This document shows, one piece after another, positions 34,114 through 42,431 of a stretch of 64,000 bases of DNA. Source of the DNA: Streptomyces vinaceus (GTDB lineage Bacteria; Actinomycetota; Actinomycetes; Streptomycetales; Streptomycetaceae); assembly GCF_008704935.1 (NCBI RefSeq), contig NZ_CP023692.1, forward strand, positions 124,001-188,000. The letters are read 5' to 3'. The number at the start of each line of letters is the position of its first letter. Position 1 is the stretch's first letter. Below the pieces are notes generated by a model, which had not been told where the DNA came from, searched no databases, and saw nothing but the letters and a program-made list of their open reading frames with translations. The position numbers and the translations under genes are program-made.

Positions 34114-35094
34114 TCACCCCTTCCTCTGGCCTTCATGGCCGGTCGCAGGCTTTCCGGAGCTCGGACCCTGCGAAGTCGAAGGGGCATGTCCTGCTATCGA
34201 CATCGACAGTCCGTCGGTCAGCCATCGATGGGCCACCGTCATGTTCAGCACACGCCCACCGGTGGCGGTGCCGACCAGAGCCCAATAGCGTTCCAGGCGG
34301 GGGTCGAAGCCGGACGACCTCGACACCAGCCCGTGCAGGTACGCACGGAAGGCGGGCGTGTCCGACTCCCGCCGGGCTCGTGCGTGGGCGGAGACGAATG
34401 CGTTCACCGCGTCCCCGGGGCCCGGTGGCAGCCCCTGGGCCAGGGAGGCGACCGTCAGGGCCGCAGCCTCGTCGATCTCCGCGTAGAAGGCCGGACCGTC
34501 GTTCATCTCTTCGTCGTGGTCCTGGGTCCAGCGGGTGAAGCTGGGCGTGGAGATGAGCAAGTGCAGCTCGGCGTAGGCCAGGGCCGTGGCGGGCACGGGG
34601 TCCTGCGGCGGTTCGGGGGCCAGCATGGCGATCATGCTGTCGAGCCGGCGCTTGGGCAGGGCCGCGGACAACTCCCGGTACCAGTGGTCGGTGAGGGTGC
34701 GACGCGCCTGCGGAAGCCTCTGCACACGGGAGAGGACCTCCAGCCGCCGCAGCCGTTCCTCACTCGTGCACTCGTGCAGCGACTCAAGTGTGGCCTGGCG
34801 CCAGCGCAGTTCGACCAGTCGTTCCTGCACCGATTCGAGCTCGGTCGCCACGAGTTCACCGAGGGAGCACTCGCCGGTGACCACCTGCGTGATGGTCGCG
34901 ATCGGCGTCTCCAGCGCCCGTAGGCGCCTGATGAGACGGATGCGCTCCCACGCCTCCGGACCGTAACGCCGATGACCACCCGTGCTGCGGCCGGCCACGG
35001 GCAGCAGACCGCTGTCCGAGTAGTAGCGGAGCGTCTTCACCGGTAGGCCGGTCCCGGCGGCGAGTTCTCCGATGGTCCAGGTGTCTTGCGTCAC
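34114..35094 (-). CDS. MerR-family transcriptional regulator
   Basis: 326 residues from a GTG at 35094. The winged-helix DNA-binding head is clear: TWTIGELAAGTGLPVKTLRY, then YSDSGLLPVAGRSTGGHRRY and AWERIRLIRRLRALETPIAT. A dimerisation helix follows (LGELVATELESVQERLVELR). The 200-residue C-terminal part is helical and lacks metal-binding Cys residues, so the effector is probably an organic molecule. It is divergent from the carboxylesterase gene. The intergenic region contains a MerR-type promoter with a long spacer, so the esterase is the likely target. Confidence 0.93.
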   Translation of the reverse strand: MTQDTWTIGELAAGTGLPVKTLRYYSDSGLLPVAGRSTGGHRRYGPEAWERIRLIRRLRALETPIATITQVVTGECSLGELVATELESVQERLVELRWRQATLESLHECTSEERLRRLEVLSRVQRLPQARRTLTDHWYRELSAALPKRRLDSMIAMLAPEPPQDPVPATALAYAELHLLISTPSFTRWTQDHDEEMNDGPAFYAEIDEAAALTVASLAQGLPPGPGDAVNAFVSAHARARRESDTPAFRAYLHGLVSRSSGFDPRLERYWALVGTATGGRVLNMTVAHRWLTDGLSMSIAGHAPSTSQGPSSGKPATGHEGQRKG

Positions 35095-35100
35095 AGTCTC

Positions 35101-35132
35101 TTGAACCTCCAGTGCGGGGGAGCTCTTAGCGT
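35101..35132 (+). promoter_or_regulatory. MerR-type promoter for the carboxylesterase gene
   Basis: TTGAAC at 35101-35106 and TAGCGT at 35127-35132 are separated by 20 bp. In the spacer, ACCTCC (35105-35110) faces GGAGCT (35119-35124) as an imperfect dyad. An over-long spacer filled by a dyad is how MerR regulators act, twisting the promoter on activation. It lies between the divergent MerR and esterase genes, 7 bp from the MerR start and 130 bp before the esterase start. Confidence 0.6.
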
Positions 35133-35262
35133 ATTGAGCACCGGCCGCGCAGGTCCGCCCAGGTCCGCGCAGGTCCGCCGCTCGCTCGGGGCCCCTTCCC
35201 GGCCCGACCCGCGGCGCGCGGCCCCGCGCCACGATGTCCCCGACCAAGAACGGTGGGTACGT

Positions 35263-36954
35263 ATGTCCCCCAACTCGACGGCTCCGCGTCCACCCCGAAG
35301 GGACGGCCTCCGAGCGGTGCTCTTCCCCTTGCTGTGCGCGGTGGCGCTGCTCACGGCCACCGCGGTACCGGCGGCCGGTGCACCACCCGCTCCCCCGCCC
35401 TCCGCCGGGCAGAGCGCTACGGTCGTCCAGACCGACCACGGTCGGGTACGTGGTGTGTCCCACGGCTCGTACGCCACGTTCGTCGGCATTCCCTACGCCG
35501 CCCCGCCGACCGGACCGCTGCGCTGGCGCGAACCCGCCCCCGCCGCCGCGTGGCAGGGTGTCCGGGATGCGACGCAACCGGCCCCACGCTGTGTGCAGAT
35601 GCCGGCCCCGGGCGCGAGCGCGGTCGTCGGATCGGAGGACTGCCTCTACCTCAACGTGACCGCGCCGACGCGGAATCCGGCCGGGAAGAAGCGGCCCGTG
35701 CTGGTGTGGATGCACGGCGGCGCGTTCCTGGGGGGTTCCGGCGCCGACTACAGCGCCGAACGGCTGGCGGTCCGCGGTGACACGGTCGTCGTCACGGTCA
35801 ACTACCGCTTGGGAGTCTTCGGCTACTTCGGCCACCCGGGGTTGGGTTCCGCCCCGCCGTTCGGTCTGACGGACCAACAGGCCGCCCTGCGCTGGGTGCA
35901 GGAGAACGCGAAGGGGTTCGGCGGTGATCCACGCAACGTCACGCTGTTCGGCGAGTCCGCCGGCGCCCTCAGCATTTGTGCGCACCTCACCTCGCCGACG
36001 GCCGCCGGACTCTTCCAGCGAGCCGTACTGCAGAGCGGTTCCTGCCTCACCTCCTTCCCGCCCGGCGCTCTCGGGCCCGGAACACCCGCGTACGAGCCGT
36101 TCGCCGCGGAGGCCGATGTCCAGACGGCCGGCGCGGAAGCCGCCCGGCAACTGGGCTGCACGACGGGCGGCGGAGACGAGGTGCTGGCGTGCCTGCGCGG
36201 GCAGGGTACGGATCGTCTGGCGACCGCGCAGCTGATGCAGTCCTTCAACCGGCCCGCCTTCGGCAACGCCCTGCTGCCCGTGGCACCCGGGCAGGCCTTG
36301 GCGTCCGGGCGGTTCCACCGCCTGCCCGTCATCCTGGGCACCAACCACGACGAGATGCGGATGTTCGTCGGCCTGTCGCTCGCCGCGTTCCCGATCCGCA
36401 CCGAGGACGACTACCGCGCCCGTCTGGTGGACGCCTTCGGGTCCGCCGCACCGGCCGTCGAGGCGCAGTATCCGGCGGAGGACCACCCCACGCCGGCTCT
36501 GGCCTGGGCCGCGGCGCTGACCGACCGGTCCTTCACCTGCACCACACTGGCCGCGGGCCGGGCCATCGCCGTGCGCGCCCCCGGGCTCCCCCTCTTCGGC
36601 TACGAGTTCAGCGATCCCGACGCTCCGGTCCTGGCCGGGCTGCCGGCGGACCCCGGCTTCCCCTACGGTGCGGCGCACGGCTTCGAGATGCCGTTCCTGT
36701 TCTCCTCGCTCCCCACCGAGCATCCCCTGACCGGCGCCCAGCTCGCCCTGTCGGACCGGATGGTCGACTACTGGACGGGCTTCGCGCGCACCGGCAACCC
36801 CAACGCCGCCGGCGCACCGTTCTGGCCCCTCCTGCACGCGTCGTCGTCCCTCCCCCGCGCGGTGCAGTCGCTGGCTCCCGGGCCGGGCGGAGTCCACGCC
36901 GTGGACGCATACTCCGCTCACCACTGCTCGTTCTGGGACCGCATGCCCCGGTGA
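35263..36954 (+). CDS. Secreted type B carboxylesterase
   Basis: 563 residues from the ATG at 35263. A signal peptide (VLFPLLCAVALLTATAVPAAGA, cleavage near residue 40) precedes the carboxylesterase/cholinesterase fold. The oxyanion loop is WMHGGAFLGG, the nucleophile elbow FGESAGALS, the acid lies near GTNHDEMR and the His in YGAAHGFEMPF. The early YLNVTAP block and the N-terminal VRGVSHGSYATFVGIPYA also match. Such enzymes hydrolyse esters, carbamates or feruloyl groups outside the cell. The gene is probably controlled by the divergent MerR protein. A perfect 15-bp hairpin follows the stop. Confidence 0.94.
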   Translation: MSPNSTAPRPPRRDGLRAVLFPLLCAVALLTATAVPAAGAPPAPPPSAGQSATVVQTDHGRVRGVSHGSYATFVGIPYAAPPTGPLRWREPAPAAAWQGVRDATQPAPRCVQMPAPGASAVVGSEDCLYLNVTAPTRNPAGKKRPVLVWMHGGAFLGGSGADYSAERLAVRGDTVVVTVNYRLGVFGYFGHPGLGSAPPFGLTDQQAALRWVQENAKGFGGDPRNVTLFGESAGALSICAHLTSPTAAGLFQRAVLQSGSCLTSFPPGALGPGTPAYEPFAAEADVQTAGAEAARQLGCTTGGGDEVLACLRGQGTDRLATAQLMQSFNRPAFGNALLPVAPGQALASGRFHRLPVILGTNHDEMRMFVGLSLAAFPIRTEDDYRARLVDAFGSAAPAVEAQYPAEDHPTPALAWAAALTDRSFTCTTLAAGRAIAVRAPGLPLFGYEFSDPDAPVLAGLPADPGFPYGAAHGFEMPFLFSSLPTEHPLTGAQLALSDRMVDYWTGFARTGNPNAAGAPFWPLLHASSSLPRAVQSLAPGPGGVHAVDAYSAHHCSFWDRMPR

Positions 36955-36960
36955 GCCTCC

Positions 36961-37003
36961 GCGCGTACGGGGAGCCGGCTCGCGCCGTGCTCCCCGTACG
37001 CGC
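36961..37003 (+). terminator. Perfect 15-bp stem terminator after the carboxylesterase
   Basis: GCGCGTACGGGGAGC (36961-36975) is exactly complementary to 36989-37003, with a 13-nt loop, starting 6 bp after the stop codon. There is no U tract, as is usual in Streptomyces. Confidence 0.85.
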
Positions 37004-37119
37004 TGGGGTCGCCGGAGCAGCGATGTCGCTCGCTGCCGTCCCCAGCACGACCGCTCTCGCCGGTACCGCGTCCCCAGTGGTGAACGTGCGACCTGCTGGC
37101 CGGCCGACGATACGCAGCG

Positions 37120-37629
37120 TCAGCAGCCGCCGCAGTTGTAGAAGGTCACGTCCCAGTGGCTGCCTTCGTCGGCGTAGACGTTGCCGGCGCCGGACTTCCA
37201 CTGCGGTGCGCCGTCCCCGCGCAGGCCGATGTAGCTGAACGTGTTCTTGATGTAGTTCCCGAGACAGGTGTACTTGCTGAAGTCGAGCTTGTAGCCGTTC
37301 CAGTGTGAGTAGGTGCCGCTCGCGTGACCCGCCTCGGTGCCGCCGGTGATGTTCAGCGCGCAGCCGCTGGCGCTCTTGAGGGTCTGGGCGCCTTGCGCGG
37401 TCGCGAGGTTGAGCTGCTCGAACGACGTGCAGGTCGAGTTGTTGCGGTCCGAACAGCCGCCGGACGACGACCACGTGATGGCGGAGTTGCGGAACATGGA
37501 CGTCGCGGTGGCATGGCTGAGCTTGGTGGCCGCGTGCGCGGCGGTGGCCCCGCCGACGACGCCGACCCCGGGCGCGAGCAGCGCGCCGAGGACGAGGGCG
37601 AGCGCGGTGAGGACGGAACGGAGCTTCAT
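37120..37629 (-). CDS. Small secreted protein, M15/DD-peptidase-like fold
   Basis: 169 residues with a GGAGG box before the ATG at 37629. A signal peptide (VLTALALVLGALLAPGVGVV, cleavage near AAHAAT, residue 34) precedes one domain with paired cysteines. Two blocks recall the Hedgehog/D-Ala-D-Ala peptidase fold: SHWNGYKLDF (HxxGxxxD) and EGSHWDV (ExxHW). In M15 peptidases these carry the zinc His/Asp and the catalytic acid plus last His. Here Asp replaces the last His, so zinc binding is uncertain. This single-domain form is widespread as an uncharacterised exported protein in Streptomyces. It is preceded by a terminator hairpin from the convergent esterase gene. Confidence 0.75.
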   Translation of the reverse strand: MKLRSVLTALALVLGALLAPGVGVVGGATAAHAATKLSHATATSMFRNSAITWSSSGGCSDRNNSTCTSFEQLNLATAQGAQTLKSASGCALNITGGTEAGHASGTYSHWNGYKLDFSKYTCLGNYIKNTFSYIGLRGDGAPQWKSGAGNVYADEGSHWDVTFYNCGGC

Positions 37630-37945
37630 CGGGATTGCCTCCTGCTGGTGGCCGTGACGGACGGGACGGCGGTGCGGGGAGAGCAGGGGTGTGCTGACGG
37701 AGCAGGGAAATAGTGTCGGAGCTCTACGCGCGTCCGCCAGAGGGCGGCACGTGCTTTCTCGCCGACGCGCCGGAGAGCCCACGGCGACCGCCGGCGACGG
37801 CCGACCCTCCTCCCCTCGATCGCAAACCGCACAGCCGGTAAAGCGGTCACCCCTATGGGGTGAATCGCGCCAGAACCCCGAGACCCTTGGCCGGAACCCT
37901 CCATACGGTTGCCCCTCTTCGCTCATCACCACAACTGGGGGGCCG
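37630..37945. promoter_or_regulatory. Divergent promoter region, M15-like gene and PKD gene
   Basis: About 315 bp between two outward-reading secreted-protein genes. Both promoters must lie here. No distinct -35/-10 pair or repeat was identified. Confidence 0.4.
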
Positions 37946-39712
37946 GTGCGCAACCACCGACTCGTAATGACCGCCGCCTTCGTGGCAGCCGGTCTCGGCA
38001 TCATTCCGGGCATCGCTCAGGCAGCGGATCCCGTACCTGTCGCGGCCGGCGTGGCCGACGCGATCGCCAAGGCATCCACGTCCGAGGGCTTCCACAGCCC
38101 CGCGGATCGCACGATCCGTACCACCCTGCCCACCGCCACCGGAAGAAGGGCCGAGGCGAACTCCAAAACCGCCGCACCACTGAAGGCACAGGCTGCGCCC
38201 ACAGAGCCGGCCGCGCCCGCGCAGAGCGCGCAGAACGCGGAGGCCGCAGCGACCGAGCAGGCCGCCATCGACGCGGGGGCCAACCCGGCCCTCGCGGTCG
38301 ACGTCAGCGGCACCAGCTACACCGCGCACGGGATCGAACTCACCGCCCTGGTCACGAGCGCCGACTTCGCGCTCGACATCGTCATCGACTGGGGCGACGG
38401 AAAGAAGGACACGGTCACCGCCCAGGGCAACTACGAGCTGCGCCACTCGCACACGTACGACAAGTCCGGCGAGTACCAGGTGCAGGTCACGGTGACCGAC
38501 ACGGCCAATGCCGTCCAGGCCACCAACGGCGGGGCGTTCCTCACCCCCGGCGCCGACTTCACCCCGCACACCCCGACCCGCCTCCTCGACACCCGCAACG
38601 GCACCGGAGCCGCGGTCGGCAAGGTCCCCGGGCAGGGCTCCGCGCGCGTCAAGGTGGCCGGCAACGCCTCCGTGCCGGCGGGGGTCACCGCCGTCGCCCT
38701 CAACGTCACCGTCACGGAGACCGTCGACAGCGGCCACGTGACCGTGTGGCCCGGGGCCGGCTACGAGCGTCCGAACACCTCGAACCTGAACTACACGGCA
38801 GGCCGGTCCGTCCCGAACCTGGTGATCGTGCCCGTCGGGGAGGACGGGTACGTGGAGCTCTTCAACGGCGGCTGGCAGCCCGTCGACCTGATCGCCGACG
38901 TCACCGGCTACTTCACCCGGGCCTCGGCGAGCGGCTATACGTCGATGACGCCCGCCCGGTTCGTCGACACCCGGGAGGGGGTCGGTACGGCCCGCGGAAA
39001 GCTCGCCGCGCGCAGCGCGTTCACCACCCGGATCGGCGGACTGCAGGGGGTGCCCCAGAACATCAAGGCCGTGGCGCTGAACGTCACGGTGACCGAGCCC
39101 GAGGGGCCCGGCCACATGACCGCCTATTCCGGCAGCGGGCCGGTGCCGACGGCGTCGAACCTGAACTTCGTACCCGGACAGACCGTGGCCAACGCCGTGA
39201 TCGTGCCGGTGGCCGAGGACGGCACGATCAAGATCTTCAACGGGGCCTGGTCGCCGACCCACGTGGTCGTCGACGTCGTCGGCTACTACAGCCCGGACAG
39301 CAAGGCAGCCTTCCTGCCCTTCACCCCCTTCCGTACGCTCGACACCCGCGAGGAGGCGTACGGCTGGCCCGGCGGGAGGTTCCGGGCCCGGGAGTACATC
39401 ACGCAGGGGTTCACGCCCGAGCCGGCGACGGGTGTCGAGGCCTACGTGCTGAACGCCACCGTCACCGAGACCCGCGGCACCGGATTCCTCTCGGTCGCCC
39501 CGAGCCCGTACGCCCTGCCGGCGGAGGGCGGCCCCGCCGCACCGACCGGACCGCGCCCCGTCTCCTCCACCCTCAACTGGACCACCGGCGACACGGTCCC
39601 CAACCTGGTCCAGGCGAGCGACGGCGACCACGGCGCCATCACCTTCTGGAACCAGGGCCACGAGGACGCCGACCTGGTGCTCGACGTCTTCGGGGTCTAC
39701 CAGACGAAGTGA
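37946..39712 (+). CDS. Secreted protein with PKD domain and three beta-rich repeats
   Basis: 588 residues from a GTG at 37946, the start nearest the signal peptide (VMTAAFVAAGLGIIPGIAQA, cleavage near residue 26). An Ala/Pro-rich linker (about 35-100) is followed by a PKD-like beta-sandwich (about 110-190; VIDWGDGKKDTVTA ... HTYDKSGEYQVQVTVTD). Then come three repeats of about 110 residues, each opening (R)xLDTR and containing VALNVTVTE, a GH(V/M)T segment, SNLN, a VIVPV-type strand and a DVxGYY/F end. The repeat is common in Streptomyces cell-surface proteins, often next to amidase domains. No catalytic domain is present, so an adhesive or structural surface role is likely. Repeat 3 has diverged (VLNATVTET, STLNWTTGDTVPNLV). 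Confidence 0.88.
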   Translation: MRNHRLVMTAAFVAAGLGIIPGIAQAADPVPVAAGVADAIAKASTSEGFHSPADRTIRTTLPTATGRRAEANSKTAAPLKAQAAPTEPAAPAQSAQNAEAAATEQAAIDAGANPALAVDVSGTSYTAHGIELTALVTSADFALDIVIDWGDGKKDTVTAQGNYELRHSHTYDKSGEYQVQVTVTDTANAVQATNGGAFLTPGADFTPHTPTRLLDTRNGTGAAVGKVPGQGSARVKVAGNASVPAGVTAVALNVTVTETVDSGHVTVWPGAGYERPNTSNLNYTAGRSVPNLVIVPVGEDGYVELFNGGWQPVDLIADVTGYFTRASASGYTSMTPARFVDTREGVGTARGKLAARSAFTTRIGGLQGVPQNIKAVALNVTVTEPEGPGHMTAYSGSGPVPTASNLNFVPGQTVANAVIVPVAEDGTIKIFNGAWSPTHVVVDVVGYYSPDSKAAFLPFTPFRTLDTREEAYGWPGGRFRAREYITQGFTPEPATGVEAYVLNATVTETRGTGFLSVAPSPYALPAEGGPAAPTGPRPVSSTLNWTTGDTVPNLVQASDGDHGAITFWNQGHEDADLVLDVFGVYQTK

Positions 39713-39720
39713 CCCCCGGG

Positions 39721-39755
39721 GAGGGTGGCGTCGCGCCCGGTCGCGTGCCACCCTC
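39721..39755 (+). terminator. Hairpin terminator after the PKD gene
   Basis: GAGGGTGGC (39721-39729) pairs perfectly with GCCACCCTC (39747-39755) 8 bp after the stop codon. It has a 17-nt GC-rich loop and no U tract. Confidence 0.75.
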
Positions 39756-40128
39756 GCCCGCCGCTGCGGCCGGGGGCACCAGGACTGTGCGCGGGGCGGT
39801 CCGGAGCCTGCGCTCTCCGCGCGGCTGCGCGAGATCGCGTACAGGCTCATGTCCGGGGAGCCGTTGTCGCCCCTTGTGGAGCCCGGCTTCCTCCGCCCCA
39901 CCCGCAGCGGAACTCGACTCCACGCGACGCCCGGGGCTCACCACCATCGTCGGCACTCCACGCCGGCCTCGTGACCGCGTTCTCCCCGGACATCCGCCGT
40001 TCCGGCAGCCCGGTCCTTTTGTGACTGTTTGGGCACATTAGTGCAGCGCGCCGCGGGCAGGAATCCTTCGACCCCGTCCCGCCCGGAAAAGGCGGGCCGG
40101 CCAGCCGGAAGGGCGGAACCCACCAGCC
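39756..40128. other. Gap between PKD terminator and DUF4232 gene
   Basis: About 370 bp. Nothing beyond the promoter region for the downstream gene was seen. TTTTGTGACTGTTTGGGCACATTAG-like, less GC-rich sequence around 40017-40040 is a plausible promoter location, but no clear boxes can be assigned. Confidence 0.35.
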
Positions 40129-40629
40129 ATGCTCACCTGCCGCACATACGCCACCCTCATCGCCGCCGCCACCTCGGCGGCGATCGCCTGCGTCGGCACA
40201 GGACAGGCCGCAGCAGCGGGCGGTGCCGCCCCCTCGGCCTGCCGGCCGGCCAACCACCTCGCGAACATCCGCCCCGACCAGGCCGGTTCGGGACACCTGC
40301 ACTACCGGGTCACGCTCACCACGCCGAAGGGGTACGCGGCGTGTCGATTGGCCGGTTCCCCGACCGTTCTGGGTCTCACCCATGCCGGCGTACCCCTCGG
40401 CGTGAAGGCCGGTCGGTACGGTGACCAGACCACCTCGGTGACGTTCGGACCGGGACACCCGGTCCACTTCGACATCCAAATCCCCAACCAGGGCCACCAC
40501 CTCACGGCCGATCAGGTGTCCTTCACGCTCAGGGCCCCCGACGGCGAGATCCCCGGCACCTCCGTGGCCAGCGGCGCCCTCCGGCTCTCGGCCGGCACCG
40601 CTATCGGCCCCATCCGGTCCGGAGCCTGA
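40129..40629 (+). CDS. Secreted DUF4232-domain protein
   Basis: 166 residues. A signal peptide (YATLIAAATSAAIACVGTGQ, then AAAA, cleavage near residue 30) is followed by one beta-sandwich domain. The motif LHYRVTLTTPKGYAACRLAG with two cysteines, then SPTVLGLTHAGVPLGVKAG, matches the DUF4232 family of actinobacterial exported proteins of unknown role. In many members the domain follows a lipobox, but here the signal peptide lacks a lipobox cysteine at the cleavage site. It is a stand-alone gene upstream of the amidase. Confidence 0.82.
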   Translation: MLTCRTYATLIAAATSAAIACVGTGQAAAAGGAAPSACRPANHLANIRPDQAGSGHLHYRVTLTTPKGYAACRLAGSPTVLGLTHAGVPLGVKAGRYGDQTTSVTFGPGHPVHFDIQIPNQGHHLTADQVSFTLRAPDGEIPGTSVASGALRLSAGTAIGPIRSGA

Positions 40630-40749
40630 CGCCATGGCGTCGGCGGGCGTTCGCCAGATCACCTGCAGGCCCTGAGAAACCCTCGCGTGTTACCCGACGG
40701 TAAGGAATGATGGCGGCGACCATCCACGAATCCGGGGGCTGAGACAGCG

Positions 40750-42165
40750 GTGACGAGTTTCGACGAACAGACGGTCGTGCACGCCTTCTCGGACGACGCC
40801 CTGGGCGAGCACGACGCCGTCGGTCTCGCCGCGGCGATCCGGCGGGGCGAGGTCTCCGCCGCCGAGGCCGCCCGGGACGCCGTGGAGCGCGTACGGGCGG
40901 TCGAGGCACGGCTGGGCGCGGTCCAGACGAGCGTGGACCGCCCCGCGCCCGCTGCCGCGACGGACGGCGCCTTCGCCGGGGTGCCGACCTTCGTCAAGGA
41001 CAACACCGACTACCTCGGCCTGCCGACCGGGCACGGCAGCGCGGCCTTCCGCCCGAGCCCGGCACGGCGGCACGCGCCGTTCACCCGGCAGTTCCTGAGC
41101 AGCGGTGTCACGGTGTTGGGCAAGACCCGGCTGCCCGAGTTCGGATTCAGCCCGACCACCGAGTACGAGAACGCCGAACCGGTCCGCAACCCGTGGCACA
41201 CCGGCTACTCGGCAGGCGGTTCCTCGGGCGGCAGCGCGGCCCTCGTCGCCGCCGGAGCGGTGCCGATCGCGCATGCCAACGACGGCGGCGGCTCGATCCG
41301 GATACCGGCCGCCTGCTGCGGACTGGTCGGCCTCAAACCGACCCGGGGCCGGGTCGTCGCGAACGCCCAGAGCCGTCAGCTGCCCCTCGACCTGGTCTGC
41401 GACGGAATCGTGAGCCGGTCCGTGCGGGACGCCGCCGCGTTCCTCGCCGCCGCCGAGAAGTACCGGCCCGGCCCCGGCCTGCCGCCCCTGGGCCTGGTCG
41501 AAGGCCCTGCGGGGCAACGGCTGCGCATCGGGTTCCTGCTGGACTCACCGAACGGAGTCCGCTCCGACCCCGCGACGCGCGCGGCGGTGACGCGGACCGT
41601 GACCACGCTCGAACGGCTCGGCCACAGCGTGGAGCCCGTCGAGTTGGCCATCGATCCGAGTTTCACCGACGACTTCCTCGCGTACTGGGGGATGCTCTCC
41701 TTCCTCGTCGGCCTCACGGGCCGGAGCCTCGGGTCGGACTTCGACCGGCGCCGCATGGACGGCCTCAGCCGGGGACTGCGCGAGGAGTACCTGCGGAACT
41801 GGCGGCGCACCCCTGGAGTACTGCGCAGGCTGAAGCGCACGCGGGAGGCGTACGCGGCCTCGTTCCGCGGGATCGATGTCCTGCTCTCGCCCGTGCTCGC
41901 CCAGACCACGCCGTCGATCGGCCACCTCAGCCCGACCGTTCCGTACCCGACCCTGATCGAACGGATCCTCGCGTACGTGGCGTTCACGCCGGTCGACAAC
42001 GTGGTCGGCACGCCCTCGATCTCCGTGCCGGCGGCCGGCGCCGCGGAGGGCGGGCTGCCCATCGGCGTCATGTTCTCCGGCCGCCCCGGCGATGAGCGGA
42101 AACTGCTGGAAGTCGCGTTCCAACTGGAGGCCGACCGGCCGTTCCGGCGCATCCAGGACCTCTGA
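40750..42165 (+). CDS. Amidase-signature family amidase
   Basis: 471 residues from a GTG at 40750. The Ser-cisSer-Lys triad is complete: Lys in [10 protein letters not shown], cis-Ser in [17 protein letters not shown] and the nucleophile in [20 protein letters not shown]. Enzymes of this family hydrolyse linear amides, nitrile-derived amides, or glutaminyl-tRNA intermediates. It is not GatA here, because no GatB or GatC is adjacent and the substrate loop differs. Length matches the usual 450-500. It is preceded by a short 120-bp gap with a probable promoter and is followed by a hairpin with three T residues. Confidence 0.93.
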   Translation: MTSFDEQTVVHAFSDDALGEHDAVGLAAAIRRGEVSAAEAARDAVERVRAVEARLGAVQTSVDRPAPAAATDGAFAGVPTFVKDNTDYLGLPTGHGSAAFRPSPARRHAPFTRQFLSSGVTVLGKTRLPEFGFSPTTEYENAEPVRNPWHTGYSAGGSSGGSAALVAAGAVPIAHANDGGGSIRIPAACCGLVGLKPTRGRVVANAQSRQLPLDLVCDGIVSRSVRDAAAFLAAAEKYRPGPGLPPLGLVEGPAGQRLRIGFLLDSPNGVRSDPATRAAVTRTVTTLERLGHSVEPVELAIDPSFTDDFLAYWGMLSFLVGLTGRSLGSDFDRRRMDGLSRGLREEYLRNWRRTPGVLRRLKRTREAYAASFRGIDVLLSPVLAQTTPSIGHLSPTVPYPTLIERILAYVAFTPVDNVVGTPSISVPAAGAAEGGLPIGVMFSGRPGDERKLLEVAFQLEADRPFRRIQDL

Positions 42166-42186
42166 GACCGCCGCGCCGGGCGGGTG

Positions 42187-42213
42187 AGCCGCCTGCAGGT
42201 CACAGGCGGCTTT
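42187..42213 (+). terminator. Hairpin terminator after the amidase
   Basis: AGCCGCCTG (42187-42195) pairs with CAGGCGGCT (42203-42211), a 7-nt loop, followed by a short T run (42211-42213). It lies 22 bp after the stop codon and has good intrinsic-terminator geometry. Confidence 0.8.
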
Positions 42214-42330
42214 CCGGCTCGTGTGGGTCCGAGTCCCGAGGGAGTGGAGGCGTGGCAGGCGCCCCCGGAGGGTGTGCACCGGGCGGGCAGCGGGAGGTGA
42301 GGTTTGGGGCGCCGCTCGCGGGGCTTCGCA

Positions 42331-42359
42331 TCAACTCTCTTCCAGCGCTGGGAAGTTGA
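42331..42359. promoter_or_regulatory. Dyad with AGCGCT core upstream of the GH5 gene
   Basis: TCAACT at 42331 faces AGTTGA at 42354, and CTTCC/GGGAAG flank a palindromic AGCGCT (42344-42349), with one bulged base. The centre lies about 85 bp before the GH5 start. GAGCGCTC-type centres are typical of LacI-family sugar regulators in Streptomyces (for example CebR), so this is a candidate operator. Confidence 0.35.
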
Positions 42360-42431
42360 CGCACTCGCCAGTAACATCCGACCGGCCATGAGCACGTCGT
42401 CCGAGCAGCCACCCTCGAAGGGGTCTCCTGC

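Noticed and set aside
37853..39901. Long open frames on both strands overlapping the PKD gene
   Set aside because: Only the plus frame from 37946 shows a signal peptide, PKD domain and repeats. The others are shadows.
42356..42377. TTGACG and TAACAT as a promoter for the GH5 gene
   Set aside because: The spacing is only 10 bp, too short for a sigma-70-type promoter.
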